Origin: Elusimicrobiota bacterium
GTDB lineage: Bacteria > Elusimicrobiota > Elusimicrobia > Elusimicrobiales > UBA9959
Assembly: GCA_012517285.1 (NCBI GenBank)
Contig: JAAYVG010000046.1
Span: forward strand, 1 to 61,651
DNA: 61,651 nucleotides
Direction of reading: 5' to 3'
In this document: in pieces, positions 35,075-43,703 of the stretch
Position numbering within the stretch: position 1 is the stretch's first letter
Layout: every line of letters begins with the position of its first letter
Notes under the pieces: model-generated
Seen by the model: the letters and a program-made list of their open reading frames with translations, nothing else
Database searches by the model: none
What the model was told of the DNA's origin: nothing
Position numbers and translations under genes: made by a program

Positions 35075-36052
35075 ATGAAAAAAACAATAATAATTTTGAG
35101 CGTTCTGGTAGTTGCTGGAGGTATATATTTTTTAACCAGAAGCAAATCTAAAACTGAGGAAAATGTTTACAGCGAGCTGACTGTATCATTTCAAAGAGTA
35201 AATGAGTATGTGGAGACTACCGGTGAGGTCGACCCTTTAAACCGTGTTGAGATACTTCCACCATCCTCAGGAAGGATAGAAAAGATATTTGTTGAAGAGG
35301 GTGCTACTGTTAACACTGGTGATGTTCTCTGTCTTATGAGTTCATCGGACAGGGTTGCTATAATAGATGCTGCAAGATCTATAAGCGACAGTGAATATAA
35401 AAAGTGGGAGGATTCATATAAGCCAATAAAGGTTTTAGCCCCTATAAGCGGAAGGATAATATTAAGAAATATTGTTGAAGGGCAAACTGTCGGGGCATCA
35501 ACAGTTTTGTTTGCTATGTCTGATACACTTATTGTTGTGGCAGATGTGGATGAATCAGATATTGGCAAGGTTAGAGTTGGTCAGACTGCTCTGATAACCC
35601 TTGACTCATATCCTGATACCCAGATAAGAGGGAAAATTTTTCAGATACTTGATGAGGGGAAAAATGTTAGCAACGTGATAATCTATAAGGTAAAGATAAG
35701 GCTTGATAAAATTCCATCATTTTTAAAATCACAGATGACCTGCAACATCAAAATATCAGCAGATAGCAAAAAGATTTTAGCAATTCCAATGAATGCTATA
35801 GAGTATTCAAAGGATGGCAATGTTTATGTGATAACAGGCTTTGATAGCAAAAACAATCCGATAAAGAAGAAGATATCAGTTGGTAAAACTTATGAAAACC
35901 TTATTGAAATAACCAAAGGACTTAAGGATGGAGATGTTATATATCAAAAGGTAACAAAGTATTTAAAACAGAATGTTGACAATGGAACAAATCCGTTTAT
36001 GCCTCAGAGGAGTAAGAACACAAATAGACAACAGCGTAGGGCAGGAGTTTAA
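35075..36052 (+). CDS. macA: MacA/HlyD-type periplasmic adaptor with a very short hairpin
   Basis: 325 residues with an N-terminal membrane anchor (about 4-22). A lipoyl/barrel-sandwich domain is split by a very short segment (AARSISDSEYKKWEDSYKP) where MacA normally has a long alpha-hairpin. Beta-barrel and membrane-proximal domains follow. It links the inner-membrane pump to the TolC-like duct. The basic, Asn/Gln-rich tail (about 305-325) is unusual. The start at 35075 suits the GGAGG spacing; the ATG three bases earlier is an alternative. Confidence 0.85.
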   Translation: MKKTIIILSVLVVAGGIYFLTRSKSKTEENVYSELTVSFQRVNEYVETTGEVDPLNRVEILPPSSGRIEKIFVEEGATVNTGDVLCLMSSSDRVAIIDAARSISDSEYKKWEDSYKPIKVLAPISGRIILRNIVEGQTVGASTVLFAMSDTLIVVADVDESDIGKVRVGQTALITLDSYPDTQIRGKIFQILDEGKNVSNVIIYKVKIRLDKIPSFLKSQMTCNIKISADSKKILAIPMNAIEYSKDGNVYVITGFDSKNNPIKKKISVGKTYENLIEITKGLKDGDVIYQKVTKYLKQNVDNGTNPFMPQRSKNTNRQQRRAGV

Positions 36053-36102
36053 AATAAGTACGATTCAAATCAATCAAGTGGCGAAATAATGATGGAGAGA
36101 AG

Positions 36103-38040
36103 ATGATAAAACTTTCAAAGATAAGAAAAGTTTACAAGATGGGTGAGGAGTTGGAGGTCTTAAAGGGAGTTGATCTTGAAATAAAAGAGGGTGAGTTTGT
36201 TGCAATAATGGGGCCAAGTGGTTCTGGCAAATCAACGCTGATGCATATAATAGGTTTTCTTGACAGACCAACAAGCGGTAAGTATGAAATACTTCAAAGA
36301 GATGTTACAAACCTTTCTGACAGCGAGTTAGCATACCTCAGGTCAAGGGTTATAGGATTTGTCTTTCAGCAGTTCAATCTCCTTTCAAAGCTTACAGCCC
36401 TCGACAATGTATGTTTGCCGCAGATATATCTGGATAAGATAAATCCCGAAAGAGGAAAACAACTCCTTGAAAAGGTTGGTTTGGGAAATAGAATGAATCA
36501 CAGGCCAAACCAGCTCTCTGGCGGTCAGCAGCAGAGGGTGGCTATAGCAAGGGCACTTATAAACGATCCTCTTGTGGTACTGGCAGATGAACCTACAGGA
36601 AATTTGGCGAGCGATCAGTCCAAAGAGATAATGGATATCTTTACAAAGCTTAATGATGAGGGCAAGACTGTTATAATAGTAACCCACGAACCTGATATAG
36701 CAGCGTTTGCCAAAAGGGTTATAAAGATAAGGGATGGAAACATATATGAGGATATCATAAATAGAAAATCCGAATTTAAAAACAATGTGGCCAAAATTGA
36801 ACTTAAAAAATCAAAGTTTAATATTCAAGAGTTTATTGAAAACACAAAAACCTCATTTAAATCAATAATATCAAACAAGGTTAGATCATTTCTTACAATG
36901 CTTGGAATAATAATAGGGGTCGCTTCCCTTATTGCTATGCTTGCTGTTGGATATGGTGCTCAAAAATCAATTCAGGCAAGCCTCTCATCGCTTGGTTCAA
37001 ATCTTTTAATGGTATTTCCGGCAAGAGTAAGATCAGGTGGAGTCAGTGGTCAAAGAGGTGATGTATCAAGATTGAGAATAGAGTATGCAGAAACGTTAAA
37101 GCAAAAACTTCCATATATAAAAAACTATGATGTAAACGTTAATGGACGGGTTCAGGCAGTTTATAAGGATCAAAATACCAACACATCCGTTATAGGAACA
37201 ACACCAAACTATGCCACAATGCGAAATGCTGTTCCATACTATGGAAGATTTTTCACGAAGAGTGAGGATAATTCATTGAGAAGGGTTTGCGTCTTAGGAC
37301 AGACTGTTGTCAATGATATCTTTGGTGATGAGGATCCAATAGGAAAAGAAATAAAAATAAATAGAAAGAATTTTACTGTTATAGGAATATTGCCTCAAAA
37401 GGGAGCAAGTGGCATGAATGATCAGGATGATGTTATAATTGTTCCCGTTAACACAGCAATGAAAATACTTTTGGGCAGGGATTATGTTAATCAGATATGG
37501 GTTGAGGTTGAGTCTGCTGATTATATAGATAGAGCTATGGAAGATATTGTTAAGGTCATGAGAGATGTTATGAACACACCATCTTACAAGGATGATCCTG
37601 TGAGTGTGTTTAATCCATCTGATATAAAAGATATGTTGAATCAGACGACACAAACATTCAGTTTGCTGCTGGGCATAATAGCAGGGATATCACTAATAGT
37701 TGGTGGAATAGGGATAATGAACATAATGCTTGTTAGTGTTGTTGAAAGAACAAAAGAGATTGGACTTAGAAAAGCAATAGGAGCGACAAAAAGGGCTGTG
37801 CTCTGGCAGTTTCTAATAGAGGCTGTGATAGTTTCTGTTGCAGGCGGCATCATAGGTATAATTTTTGGCAGTGCTACATCAATGGTTCTCGGAAAGGTTA
37901 CAAAATGGAGCATATACATACCACCTGTGGCTATAATAATGTCTTTTTCATTTTCAGTTATTGTTGGAGTGGTTTTTGGATTTTGGCCAGCGAAAAAAGC
38001 AAGCGACTTAGAACCAATAGAAGCACTAAGATACGAATAA
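36103..38040 (+). CDS. macB: MacB-type ABC transporter (ATPase fused to FtsX-like permease)
   Basis: 645 residues. The N-terminal ATPase has Walker A GPSGSGKST (about residues 39-47), signature LSGGQQQR and Walker B VVLADEPTG. The C-terminal half has a first membrane span (about 265-285), a periplasmic domain of roughly 220 residues, and three more spans ending at the GFWPAKKAS motif typical of MacB/LolE. MacB-type pumps act mechanically on periplasmic substrates (macrolides, toxins, lipopeptides) with an adaptor and TolC, both encoded just upstream. Confidence 0.94.
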   Translation: MIKLSKIRKVYKMGEELEVLKGVDLEIKEGEFVAIMGPSGSGKSTLMHIIGFLDRPTSGKYEILQRDVTNLSDSELAYLRSRVIGFVFQQFNLLSKLTALDNVCLPQIYLDKINPERGKQLLEKVGLGNRMNHRPNQLSGGQQQRVAIARALINDPLVVLADEPTGNLASDQSKEIMDIFTKLNDEGKTVIIVTHEPDIAAFAKRVIKIRDGNIYEDIINRKSEFKNNVAKIELKKSKFNIQEFIENTKTSFKSIISNKVRSFLTMLGIIIGVASLIAMLAVGYGAQKSIQASLSSLGSNLLMVFPARVRSGGVSGQRGDVSRLRIEYAETLKQKLPYIKNYDVNVNGRVQAVYKDQNTNTSVIGTTPNYATMRNAVPYYGRFFTKSEDNSLRRVCVLGQTVVNDIFGDEDPIGKEIKINRKNFTVIGILPQKGASGMNDQDDVIIVPVNTAMKILLGRDYVNQIWVEVESADYIDRAMEDIVKVMRDVMNTPSYKDDPVSVFNPSDIKDMLNQTTQTFSLLLGIIAGISLIVGGIGIMNIMLVSVVERTKEIGLRKAIGATKRAVLWQFLIEAVIVSVAGGIIGIIFGSATSMVLGKVTKWSIYIPPVAIIMSFSFSVIVGVVFGFWPAKKASDLEPIEALRYE

Positions 38041-38133
38041 AAGATTTTTGTGAGCAGTCAGTTATAAAGACTGGTTATTCCTTTTTTGAAATAGCTTCAT
38101 TCTTCTTTCCTTTTAATTTTATTAAAATATATT

Positions 38134-39189
38134 ATGAGTGAAAATTCACCTCTTAAATGGATAGCATTTGAAACCACAAAAAGATGCAATCTTAACTGCG
38201 TTCACTGCAGATCAAAAAATACTGATTTAAAATACAAAGATATAGACAAGAAAAATGTTTTTTTACTGATGGAGAGGGTGGCTGAGTTTTCAAAACCAGT
38301 TTTTGTTCTTTCAGGTGGTGAGCCACTTCTAAGAAGCGATATATTTGAAATAGCCTCATACGGTAATGGTTTGGGTTTTAAAATGGCTATGGCAACGAAT
38401 GGTATGCTTATAAATGATGATATTTGTAAAAAAATCAATGAAAGTGGAATAAGAATATGCTCAATCAGTCTTGATGGTTCAAACAGTGATATTCACGACA
38501 GCTTCAGGCGGCAGCACGGAAGCTTTGATGGAGTGGTCAAAGCCACAGAAATCTTTAAACGGCACAACATACCATTCATAATAAACTCATCATTTACAAA
38601 AAAGAATCAGTCTGATATAGAAAACACATACAGACTTGCAAAAAAATTAGGTGCATCAGCATGGTATATGTTTATAGTTCTTCCTGTTGGCAATGCCAAA
38701 GATGATATGGAAGAGATAATAACAAAAGAAGATTATGAAAAAATACTTGAGTGGCATTTTGATATGGAGATATCAGAAAAGGATATGAAGGTAAGACCAA
38801 CCTGTGCCCCATCATACTACAGAATTTTTGCTGAGAAGGCAAAAAAACTTGGCAAAAACTTAGAAAGACGAAACCTCTCATTTTCACCAGATGGTTCAAA
38901 GGGATGTGTAGCTGCTGAATCCATAGCATACATAGATGCATATGGAAACTTCTATCCTTGCAGTTATTTTTCACAATCTGCTGGAAACATATTTGAAAAA
39001 AGCGTTAAAGAACTCTGGAACTCAGAGATATTTTCATCAATCAGAGACACGTCAAAATACATTGGCGACTGTGGGGTCTGTGAGTATAAAAAAATATGCC
39101 AAGGATGTAGAGTAAGATCTGCTGTTTATAATGGTAACTATCTCTCAAAAGACCCGTTCTGTGATTACAAACCCAAAAATAATCATTGA
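38134..39189 (+). CDS. Radical SAM/SPASM protein, AhbD/NirJ-like
   Basis: 351 residues. The radical SAM cluster motif is C18-NLN-C22-VH-C25, followed by SGGEPLL. The segment with PTCAPSYYR and a later GC..A / YPCSYF region resembles AhbC/AhbD/NirJ enzymes that modify heme or siroheme side chains. The C-terminal SPASM cysteines are CGVC...C..C...C. The window also encodes a hem operon with hemH and hemG, so its exact role (heme, heme d1 or a peptide) is open. It stands alone between the efflux and sulfur operons. Confidence 0.75.
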   Translation: MSENSPLKWIAFETTKRCNLNCVHCRSKNTDLKYKDIDKKNVFLLMERVAEFSKPVFVLSGGEPLLRSDIFEIASYGNGLGFKMAMATNGMLINDDICKKINESGIRICSISLDGSNSDIHDSFRRQHGSFDGVVKATEIFKRHNIPFIINSSFTKKNQSDIENTYRLAKKLGASAWYMFIVLPVGNAKDDMEEIITKEDYEKILEWHFDMEISEKDMKVRPTCAPSYYRIFAEKAKKLGKNLERRNLSFSPDGSKGCVAAESIAYIDAYGNFYPCSYFSQSAGNIFEKSVKELWNSEIFSSIRDTSKYIGDCGVCEYKKICQGCRVRSAVYNGNYLSKDPFCDYKPKNNH

Positions 39190-39314
39190 TAGATGATAAA
39201 TTGTCAGTTAAATCAATAGAGTTACTGGCAATAATTTATTTTTTTTGATAGGTCTTTTTTTATCTCTCTTTGCAACTATTGCCTTTTAAAATCATTACTA
39301 TTTTAAGTGTTAGC
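39190..39314. other. Short gap between radical SAM gene and sulfur operon
   Basis: An AT-rich gap without a recognisable gene or terminator stem. It leads into the ArsR promoter. Confidence 0.4.
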
Positions 39315-39349
39315 TTGACAGATTGTTTAGTATTTGCTAAACTACTAAA
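39315..39349 (+). promoter_or_regulatory. Promoter and operator of the sulfur operon
   Basis: TTGACA (39315-39320), a 17-base spacer, and TAAACT (39338-39343) preceded by TGC (extended -10). A perfect inverted repeat TTTAGTA-N10-TACTAAA (39326-39349) covers the spacer and the -10 box. A dimeric ArsR regulator bound there would block RNA polymerase. The ATG at 39351 follows the -10 by only seven bases, so the regulator mRNA would be leaderless. Confidence 0.7.
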
Positions 39350-39350
39350 T

Positions 39351-39659
39351 ATGATAAGAAAACAGAAAAATTTTGAAGAGGCAAAAAAGGTGTCTGAAAT
39401 ATTTGACTGCCTTTCATCAACGATAAGGCTGTTAATTGTTTGCTCTCTCATTGATGGAGAAAAAAGTGTCGGTGAAATAGTTGATATCACTGGCACTACA
39501 AAGGGTAATATATCTCAGCATTTAAGAATACTTGAAGATAACGACATAATCACTGGAAAAAAAGATGGTAATAGGATCTTTTATTCAATAAAGGATAAGC
39601 GAATAAAAGAATTAATAAAAAGAGTGAAAAAACTTTTTTGTGCAGATATAGATTTATAA
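39351..39659 (+). CDS. ArsR-family regulator, SqrR/BigR-like persulfide sensor candidate
   Basis: 102 residues with a winged helix (recognition helix about 50-63, TTKGNISQHLRILE). Cysteines are at 20, 31 and 97. C31 lies in RLLIVCSLIDGEKSVGE and C97 in KKLFCADI, 66 residues apart. This matches, in context and spacing, the two cysteines that form a polysulfide bridge in SqrR/BigR-type sensors. The start is moved from an upstream in-frame codon to the ATG at 39351, because the promoter lies in the longer reading. It probably represses itself and the downstream operon until sulfane sulfur appears. Confidence 0.85.
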   Translation: MIRKQKNFEEAKKVSEIFDCLSSTIRLLIVCSLIDGEKSVGEIVDITGTTKGNISQHLRILEDNDIITGKKDGNRIFYSIKDKRIKELIKRVKKLFCADIDL

Positions 39660-39704
39660 CAAGGTTTTTTATACAAAAATTAGTTAATTTTTGAGGAGGA
39701 GATT

Positions 39705-39950
39705 ATGGATCTTAATTCTTTAAAACCAGCAAAGGTTGTTGATGCAAGAAGTATGGCGTGCCCTGGTCCGCTTCTTGAGGCAAAAAAAGGAATAGCATCA
39801 GTTAAAGTTGGAGAAATTCTTGAAATACAATCTGGCGATCAGGGATCAAGGGAGGATCTCCCTGCATGGTGTAGCAAAACTGGTCATGAGTATTTGGGTT
39901 TTTTAGAAAAAGATGGTTATGATGCTCATTATTTGATTCGAAAAAAATAA
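39705..39950 (+). CDS. tusA: TusA-family sulfur carrier protein
   Basis: 81 residues. The family motif C19-P-G-P carries the persulfide-bearing cysteine at the start of the first helix. The rest follows the TusA beta-alpha-beta-alpha-beta-beta fold. A second cysteine (PAWCSKTGH) is common in the family. It shuttles sulfane sulfur between enzymes in the cytoplasm. A very strong site GAGGAGGAG precedes the ATG. One base separates it from the next gene. Confidence 0.94.
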   Translation: MDLNSLKPAKVVDARSMACPGPLLEAKKGIASVKVGEILEIQSGDQGSREDLPAWCSKTGHEYLGFLEKDGYDAHYLIRKK

Positions 39951-39951
39951 A

Positions 39952-40338
39952 ATGCAGCAGAATAATAAATCAAAGATTCTTATCATAGCTACAAATCACA
40001 GCTCATATCCCGGAGCCAATGCTGTTGGTCAGGCTCATATCTCATATCCATCAAACACATATATAATAAGGGTTCCAGATCCTGTTATGTTTCCTGAGGA
40101 TTTTTATATCAATTCTTTTAAAAAGGGAATTTCAGGAATAATAATAATGTCAAGTGGATCTGACTGCCCTTACGAAGGTGCATATAAGAGGCTTTCAAAA
40201 AGAATTGAGAATGTTTATATAAAAATGAAAGAACTTAATATTAGCACTGAAAGATTAAGGCTTACAACGATATGCACGGTTTGTCGTGAGGCTTTTATAA
40301 AAGAAATATCTGATATGGAGAGGATTGTCTCAAAATGA
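39952..40338 (+). CDS. Stand-alone MvhD/FlpD-like protein with lost iron-sulfur ligands
   Basis: 128 residues. The pattern KILIIATNHSSYPGAN ... YPSNTYIIRV ... GISGIII ... ERLRL matches the MvhD/FlpD family, which binds a [2Fe-2S] cluster and passes electrons to HdrA; sulfate reducers carry it as the C-terminal part of QmoB. Four of the usual cysteine positions are replaced here (T14, S17, D43, S67/S68). Only the DC72 position is kept. A CxxC (C108, C111) appears near the end. It may be structural, or handle sulfur rather than carry a cluster. It overlaps qmoA by 4 bases. Confidence 0.75.
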   Translation: MQQNNKSKILIIATNHSSYPGANAVGQAHISYPSNTYIIRVPDPVMFPEDFYINSFKKGISGIIIMSSGSDCPYEGAYKRLSKRIENVYIKMKELNISTERLRLTTICTVCREAFIKEISDMERIVSK

Positions 40339-41627
40339 AAGAAATTAATATTGATGTTGCTGTCATAGGAAGCGGTATAGCAGGGCTTGAGGCCTCGCTT
40401 GATGTGGCTGATGCAGGATACAAAGTTGCTCTGATTGAAAAATCTCCAAGCATAGGTGGAAGGATGATATCGCTGAGCAAGGTTTTTCCCACACTTGATT
40501 GTGCAAGCTGTATAACAACACCAAAGATGGCTGCTGTGTCTCATCACCCATTCATAAATATGATGACATATACAGAGGTTAGGGAGATAAAGAAAAATGA
40601 TGATGGGTTTGATTTGTATGCTATTAAAAAGCCAAGGTATATTAATGAGGGTGAGTGCATATCCTGCAAAAAGTGTGAGGAGGTTTGCCCTGTATATATA
40701 GAGGATGATTTTGAGCATGAGCTTAGTCCTAAAAAGGCGATTTCTATTCCTTTTACAAATGCAGTTCCACAGTTGCCGGTGCTTGATATGAATAAGTGTA
40801 TAAGATGTGGAGCATGCGCAAGGATATGTCCAAAGGATTGTATAGATTATTTGCAGAAAGCTGAAGAAATACATATAAAAGCTCATTCCGTTATCATATC
40901 AACCGGCTATGATATAACACCTATGAATGCTAAGAAGGAATACAATGCTATATCAATACCAAATGTTATATCGCCGCTTCAAATGGAAAGGCTTTTGGCA
41001 CCACATGGACCCTACGGAAAGGTTATAAGGCCTTCTGATGGAAAGATACCTGAGTCAATAGCCTATGTCCAGTGTGCTGGTTCAAGGGATAAGAGCATAG
41101 GAGTGCCATACTGTTCAAGGGTATGCTGTATGTATGCTATAAAGCAGGCCATGCTTTTGAGTGGCTCACTTCCGCTTGCAGATATAACAATTTATTATAT
41201 GGATATAAGAGCATTCGGTAAGGGATATGAGGAGTTTTATTCCGAGGCAAGAGCGATGGGAATAAATTTTGTTAAGGCAAAGGTGGCAAGGATTACTGCT
41301 GATGAAAAAGGTTCTCCAGTTTTGAGGATTGAACATCAGGAAGAAGCTTCAAAACCAAAAGAGATAAAACATGACCTTGTTGTTCTTTCTCAGGGAATGA
41401 TTCCTGCAGTAAGAGATTTTTTAGGACTTGATTTAGAAATAAATGAATATGGATTTGTAAGCTCAAGAGATAAGACTTTAAATCCCTCTCAAACAAATAT
41501 TGATGGGGTTTTTGTTTGCGGGGTGGCTCGTGGACCAAAGGATATACCTGATACAATAGCTGATGCAGGTTCAGCAGCAGTTTCTGCTGTAAATTATATA
41601 AAGTCAATCAAAGGGAAATCTTTATGA
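40335..41627 (+). CDS. qmoA: QmoA/HdrA-like FAD iron-sulfur protein
   Basis: 430 residues. An FAD loop is at about 9-18 (AVIGSGIAGLEA). The HdrA signature FPTLDC56ASC59ITTPKM follows. Two inserted [4Fe-4S] ferredoxin motifs use C108/C111/C114/C118 and C155/C158/C161/C165, and further thioredoxin-reductase-type segments include CAGSRDK and ICSR/CCMYA-like motifs. It lacks the N-terminal HdrA domain, as QmoA does. In Qmo complexes this subunit mediates electron transfer between the quinone pool and a sulfur-oxidising or reducing partner. Four-base overlaps on both sides place it in one operon. Confidence 0.88.
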   Translation: MKEINIDVAVIGSGIAGLEASLDVADAGYKVALIEKSPSIGGRMISLSKVFPTLDCASCITTPKMAAVSHHPFINMMTYTEVREIKKNDDGFDLYAIKKPRYINEGECISCKKCEEVCPVYIEDDFEHELSPKKAISIPFTNAVPQLPVLDMNKCIRCGACARICPKDCIDYLQKAEEIHIKAHSVIISTGYDITPMNAKKEYNAISIPNVISPLQMERLLAPHGPYGKVIRPSDGKIPESIAYVQCAGSRDKSIGVPYCSRVCCMYAIKQAMLLSGSLPLADITIYYMDIRAFGKGYEEFYSEARAMGINFVKAKVARITADEKGSPVLRIEHQEEASKPKEIKHDLVVLSQGMIPAVRDFLGLDLEINEYGFVSSRDKTLNPSQTNIDGVFVCGVARGPKDIPDTIADAGSAAVSAVNYIKSIKGKSL

Positions 41628-43405
41628 GTGATAATAATCTGAATGAAGCTCAAAAAAGGGTTGGTGTTTATGTCTGCCACTGCGGTGGAAATATATCAGA
41701 TGTTGTTGATATAAAAAAGATTGTTGATGAAATCTCAAAATATCATAGTGTTGTTGTGGCAAGGGATTATGTTTTTATGTGTTCATCAAATGGACAGTCA
41801 CTAATCGAGGATGATATAAAAAACATGGGGATAAACAGGATTGTTGTTGCTGCCTGTATGCCATCGCTCCATGAACTAACATTTAGAAATGCTATTCAAA
41901 GGGCAGGACTTAATCCTTATCTTTATGAACATATAAACATAAGGGAACAGGTCAGCTGGGTTCATAAGGATAATCCTCAAGGGGCCACATCAAAGGCGAT
42001 ATTGCTTATAAAAGCTGGAGTTGAAAAGGTTTTGATGCAAGATCCCCTTAATGCTATCAGGGTTAATGCCGAGCACAGAGTGTTGATTATTGGTGGTGGA
42101 ATAAGCGGTATGAGGGCAGCCGTATCATCAGCTGATAATGGGATTGAGGTTGTTATTGTAGAGAAAGAAAAAAAGCTTGGTGGAAAATTGAACAGGGATG
42201 GATATGTCTATCCTTCAGATGAAAAAGCTGTTGATATAGTTAATAAGTTTTCTAAAAAGATTTTGTCAAATCCACTAATAAAGGTTTATACAGAGTCAGA
42301 GATAATTAATATTGGTGGCTATGTCGGAAACTTTGATATAAAAATAAAAAAAACTGATGGTGATATAGACAATATAAAAGCAGGAAGTATTATAGTTGCT
42401 ACAGGTTTTGATCACTACATGCCATATGATGGAGAATACGGATATAAAAAGTCTGATTATGTGCTAAGGCTTAAAGAGTTTATAGAACTTCTTTCAAAAT
42501 CTGATGGTTTGGAATTTGTTTTTAAAGGTAAGAAAATAAACAGTATAGGATTTATTCACTGTGTTGGATCGAGACAGAACGAAGGAATTGATGCCCCTCA
42601 GGCAGATGGCAAGGTAAATGAATACTGTTCACGGGTATGCTGTACATCTGGAATTTATACAATGAATAAGCTTAAAGAAAAATTTCCTGATGTCAATGTT
42701 TATGATGTGTATGCTGATATAAGGACATATGGAATGGAGTCAGAATCATTATATGAAATAGCATCAAAGCACGATGTCATATTTTTTAGAAGGCCACTTG
42801 ATGAAAGACCGCAGATAACATTTGAAGGTGATAAAATAAAGATAACAACAACTGATATACTTAGCTTTAATGAAAGGTTGGAGATGGAAGTTGATATGCT
42901 TGTTCTGCTTACAGGGATGAAACCTTCTGAGATTGATGATATCTCTGGATATCTCAAGCTTTCAAAAAGCACAAACAGATTTTTACAAGAAGTTCATCCC
43001 AAACTTCGTCCTGTTGAGATGAATATCAATGGTGTCTTTGCAGCAGGAACATCCCTTTCACCTATGGATATAACAGAATCATTGCAATCAGCACAAACGG
43101 CTGCAATGAAATCAGCTATACTGCTTTCAAATCCTGATATACCACTTGATCCATTTGTCGCTGTGGTTGATGAAGAGAGATGCACTGGGTGTGGAAGATG
43201 TGTTGAGGAATGTTTATATTCTGGTGCCGTTACTATTACAGAAAAAACCATAGATGGAAATATTAAAAAGGTTGCATATGTTAATCCTGCAATGTGTAAG
43301 GGTTGCGGGGCCTGTGTCGCTGTTTGCAGTGAGAGAGCAATAGATTTAAATGGTTCAAGGCTTTCACAGTTTGAGGCTATGATAGATGCCATAGTTAAGG
43401 AGTGA
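41624..43405 (+). CDS. qmoB: QmoB/HdrA-like FAD iron-sulfur protein without MvhD domain
   Basis: 593 residues. The N-terminal HdrA domain begins VGVYVCHCGGN (C18, C20). An FAD domain starts near residue 149 (VLIIGGGISGM), and two C-terminal [4Fe-4S] motifs use C520/C523/C526/C530 and C558/C561/C564/C568. The protein ends just after these. The MvhD-like extension found in QmoB of sulfate reducers is absent and instead appears as the separate protein at 39952-40338. HdrA-type subunits can bifurcate electrons; whether this one does is unknown. Confidence 0.87.
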   Translation: MSDNNLNEAQKRVGVYVCHCGGNISDVVDIKKIVDEISKYHSVVVARDYVFMCSSNGQSLIEDDIKNMGINRIVVAACMPSLHELTFRNAIQRAGLNPYLYEHINIREQVSWVHKDNPQGATSKAILLIKAGVEKVLMQDPLNAIRVNAEHRVLIIGGGISGMRAAVSSADNGIEVVIVEKEKKLGGKLNRDGYVYPSDEKAVDIVNKFSKKILSNPLIKVYTESEIINIGGYVGNFDIKIKKTDGDIDNIKAGSIIVATGFDHYMPYDGEYGYKKSDYVLRLKEFIELLSKSDGLEFVFKGKKINSIGFIHCVGSRQNEGIDAPQADGKVNEYCSRVCCTSGIYTMNKLKEKFPDVNVYDVYADIRTYGMESESLYEIASKHDVIFFRRPLDERPQITFEGDKIKITTTDILSFNERLEMEVDMLVLLTGMKPSEIDDISGYLKLSKSTNRFLQEVHPKLRPVEMNINGVFAAGTSLSPMDITESLQSAQTAAMKSAILLSNPDIPLDPFVAVVDEERCTGCGRCVEECLYSGAVTITEKTIDGNIKKVAYVNPAMCKGCGACVAVCSERAIDLNGSRLSQFEAMIDAIVKE

Positions 43406-43407
43406 TT

Positions 43408-43701
43408 ATGGGTTCTGATAGAGATAACAGGATCAAACAACAGCTTGAAATACTTAATGATGAAATTGGGCCTGTATCAAGGACACTGATTGATTATTCA
43501 GCAAAAACAAACAGACTTTTTAACAATGTTTTAAATAGTATTAAAGTTGAGCCTAAGGACATAGTTCAGATATCCGATGAAACTGGATTGGATTCTAAAA
43601 AGGTTTTATGGATACTGGCTGGGCTTGTTAAATATGGAAAAGCTGAGCAAATATCTAACAAAAGTGGCTATATGAAATACAGAGCCAAACAAGAAAAATA
43701 A
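43408..43701 (+). CDS. Small probable winged-helix protein inside the qmo-like operon
   Basis: 97 residues. A helical N-terminal half (1-50) is followed by a likely winged helix (about 50-95: DIVQISDETGLDSKKVLWILAGLVKYGKAEQ). AAGGAG precedes the ATG at 43408. It lies two bases after qmoB and two before qmoC, so it is made with the complex. It has no cysteine and no obvious cofactor site. It might be an assembly factor, a structural subunit or a second regulator. Confidence 0.65.
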   Translation: MGSDRDNRIKQQLEILNDEIGPVSRTLIDYSAKTNRLFNNVLNSIKVEPKDIVQISDETGLDSKKVLWILAGLVKYGKAEQISNKSGYMKYRAKQEK

Positions 43702-43703
43702 AA

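Noticed and set aside
39270-39350. 27-codon N-terminal extension of the ArsR gene
   Set aside because: It contains the promoter and operator and does not resemble ArsR N-termini; the ATG at 39351 fits better.
39952-40338. Reading of this gene as a DsrE-type protein
   Set aside because: The segment order SYPGAN, YPSN..IIRV and ERLRL matches MvhD/FlpD rather than the DsrE fold, although the cluster cysteines are missing.
40215-40886. 223-codon minus-strand frame opposite qmoA
   Set aside because: Antisense shadow over a strongly conserved flavoprotein; its Cys/His-rich look comes from the sense-strand codons.
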